From Metridium senile (lineage: Eukaryota; Cnidaria; Anthozoa; Actiniaria; Metridiidae), in contig OX459095.1 of the NCBI GenBank assembly GCA_949775045.1, forward strand, positions 35,702,768 through 35,766,767: a stretch of 64,000 nucleotides of DNA, read 5' to 3'. The notes under the pieces were generated by a model, which worked only from the letters and a program-made list of their open reading frames with translations, had not been told where the DNA came from and made no database searches. This document shows, in pieces, positions 54,720 through 64,000 of the stretch (its first letter is position 1; each line of letters opens with the position of its first letter). The position numbers were made by a program, and so were the translations under genes.

Positions 54720-56279
54720 ATGCTAATTACTGGATATAAACTTGCAGAAACGGTCAATGTTATCATTATGAATATACCCGTAACTCATATGAGCTGTATG
54801 TTAACTCAAAGACCCCAATCATACTAGAGCAAAAACACTATGTTACTGTATGTGTAACAGTTTTTATTTTGTGGCCAATAGTCACTGTCCAAGTCAAGGA
54901 CAGTGGTAATGAGGTATGGTTTTTGTTTATATTATTATAACTCTTACCGACAATCAGCCAATAAGTATGTTTGGTCAGGTCAGTCAAGCATAATAAAGAA
55001 CACAAAACAAAAATATGGTCACAGCCATTTGTCAGCCTCTTTGAAGTGGCTGGATTTCATAACTTGTGCCCTTTATTGACTCTGGTTTAATGATACTGAA
55101 TAAATATAGTGACGAAATACAAATTATTGCTTAGTAACTATTTTGTTTTTATAGAGCGAAAAAAAAAGTTACTAAGTAACAGTTTCTATTTAGTGACTAT
55201 CATTCAACCAGAAATATCAAATAAATTTGATAGTGACTAATAGTAACTACATAATAATTATTAGGAAGTTGCAATTTTATTTCATGAATATAGTGTTGTT
55301 GCTCTATCAAACTTGTTTGGGCCCTGCCCCGGCCCTTAACTGCTGTTTATTTTACAATGCAACATGATAGTACCAGTTTCCCATTCATAACTAAAATGGT
55401 ATAACACATGATTATTTTATTGACAGACAATATATTTATGTTTTAACATCAAAATTAAGTAAATTTGCAGTTCTCTTCAATCAATGAAGCACAATTTATC
55501 AAGACTACTAATTATCATAAGTAGTGTTCTCAAGATATTCAACTTGCACAACAATTGATATTTGGGGGATTGTTTTATTGTTCCAGATGCATGAAAATAT
55601 ACTATTAAAATCCATGGAGTGGTTAAAATGTACATATTTGAAAATTTGGCATAACAATTGTTTGTACCACATGACCAATTCAAAGTAAAATGATTGGCCA
55701 AATTTCAAACAAGCATTTAACCACTAGAGATTTTTATAGTAGAGAGAGCAATTTAATATCATTTAAATATGTATTTTGAATACCAAAGTATCAACCTAAG
55801 TTACCAAAGTACCTTAAATGAATAATGAATCTAAATGTCAAAATTGAAAATAAATAGCTATTATAAACCAAAAGGTATTTTTATTATGAACTCACAATAA
55901 ATATTAAAAATACAAAGTCACCTTTAGCTCAGATTTATTATTATTTTGAAAGCTGCCTTTGTATTTTTTAAACAGTAAAAGCCCTCAAAGCATTATAGCT
56001 ATCTGTCATGCATCAACACAAGCCAGAATACAAACAGCTTCGAAGGAGTTCTTGGTGTTATATACATGTCAAGCACAATTTCAAAAAGCAATAGTAGTAT
56101 TTCTATTGGTTTTGTATATGACCTAAATAATACAGTACAGAAACATATTATAAGTTTAGCATAATTTCAACATGAAATTTAAAAAAATAAATTAGTATAG
56201 AGCAAAGCACTAAAACCATGAAGTAAAAACAAATAAAAAATACAATGTAACTACCTTAACTTACAGTCTCTATTTAGTC
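54720..56279. other. Intronic sequence with decayed repeats
   Basis: AT-rich intron of the plus gene. Repeated words such as AGTGACTAATAGTAACTA (55080-55310) are shared with 16383-16510 and 56560-56650. No exon recognised. Confidence 0.5.
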
Positions 56280-56561
56280 AATGTCATCACAGGTAGCCCA
56301 AGCTATGCATTTGTACGTTTTTTAGCAATATGACGAAATATTTAAAATGCAATAAAAATAAACATGTCTACTTGTGTGTTTTTTTCCTTTGCATTCCTGT
56401 GAAGTTTCAGGCCATTTCCTTCAATTTTGAGTGATTTATGGCTGTTATTCCCCACTGAAAAACAGCCATAAACCACTATTTGTATTGCATTTTAGATATT
56501 TCGTCATATTGCTAAAAAACGTAGAAGCTAGTGCATAGCTTGGGCTACCTGTGATGTCATT
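56280..56561. mobile_element. Fold-back MITE
   Basis: ATCACAGGTAGCCCAAGCTA at the left and complement at the right, with long arms. A single arm-like sequence recurs near 59878. Confidence 0.85.
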
Positions 56562-57415
56562 CAACCAAAACATCAGATACAAATTAATAAAACAATAAGT
56601 CTTTACACTGTCTTTGACAGTGACCATAGTCAGTATTAAATAGTGAATGTTATACACAGTCTACAGTAGCAAATTATTTGAATATTTCATGGATCAAGTA
56701 ATTTATTAATGGATTAATTTATTTCACTTTTAAAAATATATCAACAATTTCAATGTATACAAAGCAATATTACTGCAGGTTTATGCAATAAGTGTAAGTT
56801 ACTTGATGCAAATAGTGAGAGACAAACAAAAAAAAATCATAACCTATGAAAATCATGTACAGGATAAGTTCTTTACCGTTCAAAAGAGTGAGAAACTACA
56901 CAAAAATCGATTGATAAGAAGAACCACAGCTCCAATTAAAACCAAAATCGAACTGACTAGAATAAAACTTACAATGAATATAACCTCCTATTTTCAAAAT
57001 GCTCCATATAGTTTTACCCACGAAATCACTATGATTAAAAACGAAGGTTGGCCATTATTGATTACGAACTGCAGCCTTCACGAGAAGTTGTAACGAAAAA
57101 AAACAGTCAACTATAAAGGTATTTCGAAATCAGTTGCGCTCAACTAGTAAATATATAAGCAAAGAACACTCACTGTGTATTAGCTACTTTACAATGTGCT
57201 GTTTTACCTCATTTTAACCTCGTTTTCTGAATTTCAAAATGGCTCCCTCGAACTAAACTGACAAGATTCACTGCCGTATCCATGTGACGTCACAATTGTG
57301 TGGTCCATAGACGGAGAAGCTAATTTGAATACAATGGAGTCATCCCCTCCCTCCTGGTGATGTGTAATAGGGCTGGATATTTTACGAGTGAGACGCTGTA
57401 TTTTGACGAGCCTTT

Positions 57416-57776
57416 AGGGTCTCTTTAAACGGGCTCAACATGTTGGACCAACATTGTTGCGAAACGGTTTGTTAACCACGAGAACAAAAGAAATGTCGGA
57501 TGATGCTTCGTGCAACATCATCCAACAGGGTGTTTAAACGGGCCCCATGTTGGAGCATCAGTGTTGACCATCATGTTAGGCGAGAGAAACCCGTGCAAAC
57601 GCACGCAACATTGTTGGACCAACATGGTTGCTCCAACATGTTGAGCCCGTTTAAACACCCTGTTGGATGATGTTTGATGAAACTCATCCAACATTTCTTT
57701 TGTTCTCGTGTTCAACAAACCGTATCGCAACAATGTTGGCCAACAATGTTGCGTGCGTTTGCTCGGGCCTTTAGGC
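57416..57776. mobile_element. MITE rich in CAACATGTTG words
   Basis: Ends resemble those of 42845-43069. The inside holds inverted arms such as AACATGTTGGACCAACATTG. Confidence 0.75.
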
Positions 57777-58027
57777 GAGTCAAAATGCAAGTGAACAAGT
57801 AAAATATCCAGCCATATTACACATCAAACTGTCTAATAAGTCATTTATTATCCAACCATCAGAATAAAGATGTTTGCGCTTTTATAAAGCAAAATATTGT
57901 TTTACTTGAAAGGCCAGTCATAGACGAGTAAAAATAGCGCTGAATATTTTTACTAGATCCAGTCCTACTCCTGTGATATTTTTACTCGTCTTTGACAAGT
58001 TGGTTAATAGTATGGTTTATTTGACAG

Positions 58028-58577
58028 AAGCAACGCAGACATCTATAGTAAACCAATTGATGATACCACGTCATATAGAGAATCCAGTGCATATGAAGAG
58101 ATCCCTGTTATTATCAAGAAAAGCAATAAGACAAAAACCGCTCATTCTGAATACAGGTCCCTAGACCAATCCACAATGACTTCACGAGATCAACAATACG
58201 CTTCACTGTACATGGGCACGTGCTCATCGAGAACCTCATTGGCTAGTAACATTTCGGGCCATGACCTCACTAACAAAACCAAGCGACAAGGCATTGTCAT
58301 TCCGTCGCTAACGATCGAGCGCTGTACACAATCATCACAGGCTCACAGAGCAACTAACTCTAAAGAATCCGACATTGAGTGTTTGAAAGAGGAAAATAAG
58401 TGTTTGCGAGAAGAAGAAGCCATTTGCCAACCTACACCAATGTTATCTCGCAAATGGAATTACGATCAAGATAAGCAAGCTGAGAAACCGACAGTTAGTC
58501 CAAAGAAAACAAGCCAGCAACGAAGCAAGAAACATCCGAAATATGAAAATGTTATTTTGGATGATTTCAGAGCTTAA
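58028..58577 (+). CDS. Phosphotyrosine-motif tail exon of the plus membrane-protein gene
   Basis: TTTGACAG acceptor; the frame continues from the micro-exon at 53092. It encodes about 183 residues to a stop. Tyrosine motifs in order: DIYSKP; AYEEIPV (YEEI is the classic Src-family SH2 ligand); EYRSL and QYASL separated by 11 residues, an ITAM-like pair; and KYENVIL (YxN, Grb2-type) near the end. A charged coiled-coil-like segment (CLKEENKCLREEEAIC) lies between. The arrangement resembles transmembrane signalling adaptors such as LAT, NTAL and PAG, or an activating receptor tail. No kinase or enzymatic domain. Confidence 0.65.
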
Positions 58578-58599
58578 ACTTTTTGTAAATAACATCATA

Positions 58600-60240
58600 G
58601 TATTAGATAGAATAGTAGAAACGAATTGCAATCTTATTTGTTTATCTATTTAGTTGATTTGTCATGGTCACTTACCAGTATGCTTTGCGTTGTATATTTT
58701 TTATTTGAGTGTTTTAATTCATTCACAGTACCACATGATATGGTCAGAAATTCTAGACATTGCACCCGCGTAAAGTCACCAGCTTCACTTTCTTGATTGA
58801 ACAGATCTTATATTATCTATCGATACCAATAACTTAATTAGGCTGCTTTTTTGTACATGTTTCTTGCTGTTTTATAAAGTGTATATGTATGTAATGTACT
58901 CTTTTTGCTATTGCAAACACAAAACTGTCAAATAGCGAATTTTTTAAATCTTTTTTCTTTCTCATTCAACAATAAAAGTGATTTTTACAACTACGTGTTT
59001 TGCTTATGTTATGCATTGAGTGTTTACTGTTGTTTTAATTTGTTTATATCAACTTTTTAACAATATTAAAGAAAATATTTACTAGGCAATTTTTGGACGC
59101 CATTTTGAAAAGTGAACAAGAAGCAAACAACAACTTTTTCGCTGTTCCTTCGAAACCGTGAGTTTAACGGTATAATTAACAAATTTACGATAGTTTCGCG
59201 TGGTATGTCCTCTTATTTACCACGCTTGGCGTCATCGGAACGTTTACATTGTTGTGGATCCACAGCAATTTAGATGATGTGATGAAACTATCGTGAATTT
59301 GTTTTTTACCACATTAAAAAAATGAGCAAAATAGCAACCGTGGTATGCACTATTATTAACCACGGCTCTCGACCAATCAGAAAGCGAGAAAATAATCAAA
59401 TATTGTAAAATATATAATATATAAACCACGGTTTTGGACCAATCAGAGCGCGCGATAGAATCATACTATATTATAAATATCATTAACGCTGTCCACGTAA
59501 AGTAGAGATTAATACTACAACAAGTGGCGCATGATTCTTTATATATATGTTTTCAGATTTTTAACTATCACGGCACGAAATTTCAGATTTACGAAACTTT
59601 ACACTAAGTAAACTTAAAACTAGAATAAAATAAGCTTTACGTCTTCTATGCGATATTGTAAGGCCACGTAATCGAAAAGGCATTTGTAAAGAGATGTAGA
59701 AATATGTCTGAGTTGATACTTAAAGACATAACTTCTACAAAAGACGAATATTAAATAGTCGCATATCCCTTCAAACCATATCAAACCTCATTGAATATTC
59801 ATGATCACTCATGATGACGTCATTAGCATTATTGCTGCCGCGCGCAAGGCAGCCGATCTAATCCGTAAGTAATAGTGAGCTTGGGCTACCTGTTAGTATA
59901 CTCACTCTGTTTTCAATTCTACCCAAAATTTAAAAAAAGCTTATCTCAAAAATTTCCTCACCCTAACTTCCATTCATCTTCATTTAATAATTATCAACAA
60001 ACTAAAAAATCAATATTCCGCCAATTCGCCATTCTATATTTACAATGTACTTGTTGCACTCGCTATGAGGCAGCAATGTACTATCTATTAGGTACGCTAG
60101 TATATAAGAACTAATTTATGCAAAGGCGTCAGTCTAGCAAGTTTCAGGACAGAGGAAAGTCGCCCCACCACCTACCCTGACTGTCGCCCCACTCCCCCCC
60201 CCCCAACCCTGACTGCTGGTATTATTAGCACTTACTTACC
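58600..60240. other. Intergenic sequence with fold-back remnants
   Basis: AATAAA near 58970 may end the plus gene transcript. Inverted repeats around 59180-59300 (CGATAGTTTCGCG and near complement) and ACCACGG...ACCAATCAGA words near 59340-59450 look like MITE parts. No secure gene. Confidence 0.4.
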
Positions 60241-60705
60241 TCCTTGATTTGTCTGCTGTTGTTCTTTCTAGATCCCTATGAAGTTTTAAAAACGAGACAC
60301 ATTTGTTTTTTTTTTCTTCTTGGCCTTAAAAATATCATTATTCCCACTGCCCATCTACTCCCAAGGGAGATGGTTAATGATATGCAAGACTATATAAACA
60401 ATGCATTTGGTGTTAGCTCATTCTTAGTTGCCCAAACTAGCGAGACGAACAACATCAAACTTGATAGTAGGATGAAAGGGGCAGATAAATGTTACGGGGA
60501 ATAATCCTGTGGCGTTGAGAAAAAAAGTCTACTCGAGAATTTTCCCCCACCCTCCCGCCCACTTTTTCCTACTTATATTGCCTCGGCACTTTGTCCCTTC
60601 GGATCTATTTCCATTGTTTAGCTAAGAACAATGGAGTTCTATTGTTCCCATATCTTAATCATCGACCGAGGGACAATGGCCAGTGAGAATATATTACTAT
60701 AAATC

Positions 60706-60990
60706 TTATTCCAAAAGAATGAAACATGCAATACTTACAGCTGGGCCGTAGAATTCAAATCCTTTACGTCGTCTCATCTTAACGGGATTGATCAGACTCG
60801 TCGAGTTGTTTAACTCACACAAAAAACTCGTTTGATTTATTATCTTAACAAAGTTGACAGACAAACAGAATTTCAAACACCCAAACCAACACGATTCTAG
60901 GTCGCTGACATTCAAACTGGCCATCAAACTATCGAGAAAAACTAAACCAGGTTTGTGAAAAAAGTTGATAAACTTTGTTGAAAACAACAA
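60706..60990 (-). CDS. Hypothetical minus-strand exon
   Basis: Frame with SDLESCWFGCLKFC and RRRKGFEFYGPA followed by GTAAGTATT, a strong donor. No domain recognised and no second exon found in the window. Confidence 0.3.
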   Translation of the reverse strand: MLFSTKFINFFHKPGLVFLDSLMASLNVSDLESCWFGCLKFCLSVNFVKIINQTSFLCELNNSTSLINPVKMRRRKGFEFYGPAVSIACFILLE

Positions 60991-61680
60991 AAAGCGAGAA
61001 ATAAACTCAACTTCATCTTGTAGGTTTGTTCTTTGCAGTTTGGTGTTTTTTTAGCTTACTAATTTATTTTCACAAATCGGATAGAAAAAAACAGCAAACA
61101 AAAAAAAACAAAAAAACAGACAAACATATGGCGTACGGAACCGTTCCAAATAGTTACTGTTTGGAACAGGAATCCATGGCAACTGACGTCACACTTTACC
61201 ACTCTATTATCCGGATTATTGTCTATATCGATAATTGTATTGTTAGGGTCTTGGTAATATAAATGCGATGACGATTCATTTACGATGTAGATATTTCTAT
61301 ATCTTCGAATTCGAGTTTTAAAATTCCGACTTTGCGAAGTCTGTTCAAATCGGATTATCGACGTCAGATAATAGTATCATTCTATTATCGAGGTCTGAGT
61401 ACTTTTTTGAAATAAATGTAGAGATGATTTTGTCTTCTTTTATCTTTAGAATTATGCTCATTTTTTTTATGGGATTCCTGTGTCAGCGCATTACATTATG
61501 GGTTTCCTGTGTTTCGCCCTGCAGTGCATTGTGGTTTATCATCGAACACGTGAAACAAATGTGAACAGGTTTGTTTGTGGTTTGTGATCTTTGTGGCGGT
61601 CTTTGAATTTTGGCTTTTGCCTGGAAGCAGTAGTAGCAGAGGTGTTCTTATATTTAGAGACAGTTAAGGACTTTAAGAAG

Positions 61681-61706
61681 ATGGAAGTACAGGCTGTTTC
61701 CGTGGG
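61681..61706 (+). CDS. Candidate first exon of a plus-strand transcript
   Basis: ATGGAAGTACAGGCTGTTTC then GTAAGTAG donor. Splicing to either visible acceptor (near 61853 or 61880) soon meets a stop, so this is more likely a non-coding RNA or 5' UTR exon. Confidence 0.25.
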
Positions 61707-62504
61707 GTAAGTAGGTTAGTTTTTCTCTATTCGACTCGCTTGCAGTCAACAACGGCGATGTCACATGTAGCTCTCGCCGAACCTCGTGTCATTGCGTTTA
61801 GTACATATTTAACTATGGTTAATTAAATATTGTTATTTTCTGTGTCTTTTAGATTAACAACCAATTGGTTTTCCTATAGAAGCGGGAACTACCGAACTTG
61901 AAGTCCAAAGTGCGAAGGAAGAACTCTGACAGGTTAGTAAATTTACAAGTAAGCTCGTTTACAGTGAGTCCGTTCGCACCATGAACACACTTTGTGTTTT
62001 GTACAATGTATTCCTTTGCTTAATGTTTACTTTGTGTCAAGTCGGTAGACATTTAAAAGTAGAAATAAGTGTTGTTTTGGGTGTGCTCACTGTGACATAG
62101 CTTTACCTTGTTGAATTAAAACGGCTCGGTCGTCGTGCACCGGAATGTATTGTTTTGTAATACAAAACCAGAGTTTGTTTTGAGCATTGTTCTATCGTGA
62201 TCTTCGCTCTTTTTGAACCGGTACATGACGGCACAACCGTTACACATTGTTTATAAGTGAATCCTGAAAGTTGTATTGGTATTAATCTTTTATGAAATAA
62301 GTTGTTTTTACTCGTTAAGTTTGCTTGGTTCAGTTGTATATTTTAAGGTACTCTTCCTGGAGGCGGCAAGGGGTATAATTTGAAGAATGATATCTGTTTT
62401 GCTTTTTGGTGTTATGAAATGAAATTTTCAACACATATATATATAAAGATTAGCTCTATCTGCATATAGGCAGATTTTGAGCAGTCCATAGGACCATATC
62501 TAGA

Positions 62505-62880
62505 ACTCTTTATTTAAGGCTCTTGAGTAAAACTCATCGGCTGATAGTCTCCATAGTCTCTGAGCTTTTAGTACTCTGTCTTCTATTGTTTTGCTAGGTT
62601 TCCCTTTCTTGGTATATTTGTCTACGTTGAATAGAAGCTGTTTGGTTGTATTACGGTTTGTTCATTTGCTGATATGTGCTAGATATCTTGCTTGTAGTAT
62701 ATCGGTAAAATCAGTTATTGAAGTGGTTTTGCATATGCGGAGGAGATCGGAGTTAGAGTATCGATAACAAGGTTCAACATCTACACTGTCTTTGTCTGTG
62801 ATGTCATTATCTTTGTCCGACATACTGTCTTTACTTGCATAGCCATTTTTGACTAATCTTCGAAGCATATCGTAGTAGCA
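62505..62880 (-). pseudogene. Decayed LINE fragment related to 36802-37707
   Basis: LRRLVKNGYASK and TTSITDFTDILQARYLAHIS match the order of motifs in the 36871-37707 frame. A second frame with TKQLLFNVDKYTKKGKPSKT continues the homology, so a frameshift lies near 62655. Confidence 0.7.
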
Positions 62881-62889
62881 GCTGTTGAT

Positions 62890-64000
62890 TTCTCAGTTTT
62901 TTCTTTTTTGAAAGTCAAACATAGACAGTGGCTACGCGGCTACAGGTCAAAATTAATATATCGGTCTCCCTGTGTCTTATTAGAACGAAGTATTACAATG
63001 AACAGTTCCGTCCAACGCCAGATTGGAATAAGGCTAAACAATAGGTCAACATCACAAAACGTCACCGATCAAAACATTAGTCCCCAGTTCACTTGACTTT
63101 AGGCGCTCGGTTAACAGATATTATCCAATATGGTGGAAAGAAGGGAGTGAAAGATCTGTATTGTCGTGCTTTAAAAGCAAAATATATCGGTTTTAACATA
63201 TATACTTTAATTCTAAAGAAGTGCTGTGAGTTCTAGCGGTTAAAACATGCCTTATAGGAGATGTTTACTGTAATTTGTTGAATGCTTTGACTTTCAACTA
63301 AGACCAACATGCACGGATCTATTTTATTGTATCAAGAAACCTGTTATAGTGTAAGTGAAAATATACACGTACGTTGTAAATACGAGAATTGAACAGATTC
63401 TACCTCAATGATGCGCAATTTTTGCTGTACACGAAAGCAATAACCTCTGTATTTCGAATGAATAAGTTGATTTTTGTTGTATTTATCATAATGATGTTTA
63501 ATACTATTATATTTACAGTCTCATATTAATAAGCAAGTGTTGCTTCTATGCACTGCACAAACTACAAAATGCAAATAATTTCACTTATATTGCTTATATA
63601 TACTATATTATTAGATATTTAACTTGTCAAATTTATTGAAAATTGCAAGTTTAGTTATGGTGGAAATAAAACAAATAAATAATGGTGTTTTATAGTGTTC
63701 ACAAGTACATGTTTATTACTTTTACTTGATCTTTCAGGGGGGAAAACACTTACTTTATGAGATCAGTTTATTTGTCTGTAGGTAAGATTGGCTGCAAACA
63801 ATAACTATTGTTTTACAACTTTATGGTGCACACTCTTATTTTATTTCTAGCTGACGATGCAATAAGAAGTAAAAAAAATTAATAAACACATTAATTACTC
63901 ACATTAATAAACACATTATTACTCGTGAAAGTTTTTATATTTCACTTTGAGTTTCAGTTAGATTTTTCTTTTTTTTTGCTCCATTTTCTTCAACCTAAAA
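62890..64000. other. Intergenic AT-rich end of window
   Basis: Simple AT-rich sequence. No gene or complete mobile element seen. Confidence 0.5.

Overview
This is a stretch of an animal nuclear genome. It has spliced genes, is AT-rich outside the central insert, and is crowded with fold-back elements, LINE fragments and DNA transposons. The protein families (a HECT ligase of the G2E3-like type, an integrase-core protein, and the gene set of the virus-like element) point to a cnidarian, most likely an anthozoan such as a coral or sea anemone. That assignment is inference. There are no bacterial operons, CRISPR arrays or rRNA genes.

Layout. (1) 1-3362 is one copy of a segmental duplication whose partner lies at 49949-51656. 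Each copy holds a minus-strand signal-peptide exon and, facing away from it, a plus-strand mini-exon with a good splice donor. (2) 3413-8179 is a multi-exon plus-strand HECT-type E3 ubiquitin ligase gene with a LINE fragment in an intron. It converges on a minus-strand DDE integrase-core gene (9975-11466). (3) 12808-36162 is a DNA transposon with 129-bp terminal inverted repeats. It carries a multi-exon minus-strand C2H2/candidate-transposase gene, a minus-strand PB1-domain gene broken by a Tc1-like fragment, and many small fold-back elements. (4) 19219-32899 is an apparently intact 13.7-kb Polinton/Maverick (adintovirus-like element) inserted just after the start codon of that gene, so the transposons are nested. 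(5) 36800-38100 is a LINE fragment. (6) 39573-50577 (minus) and 50768-58577 (plus) appear to be two membrane-protein genes transcribed away from each other from a common upstream region. The minus gene has a signal peptide, a very short ectodomain, one membrane span, a cysteine-rich juxtamembrane segment and a tail ending in ITIM- and ITSM-like motifs. The plus gene has one membrane span and a tail with YEEI, an ITAM-like pair and YENV. (7) 58600-64000 is mostly intergenic, with fold-back sequences, candidate first exons and a decayed LINE.

The Polinton has ITRs beginning AG and ending CT, flanking direct repeats, protein-primed DNA polymerase B, a retroviral-type integrase, a capsid protein, a packaging ATPase, a candidate penton, several small membrane proteins and two large proteins of unknown role. 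Its ITRs run into coding sequence, so the polymerase at the left end and a cysteine-repeat protein at the right end share the same promoter and an identical N-terminal SAP-like segment. Several internal genes are preceded by a GATTTAAAGATTA-like motif, and three start codons directly follow a hairpin. I found no adenain-type protease.

The most interesting possibility outside the Polinton is the divergent pair of short-ectodomain phosphotyrosine signalling proteins, one inhibitory-like and one activating/adaptor-like, with a duplicated promoter and signal-peptide exon about 50 kb away. It would suit a paired immune or allorecognition module. The exon structure is my reading of splice signals and has no transcript support.
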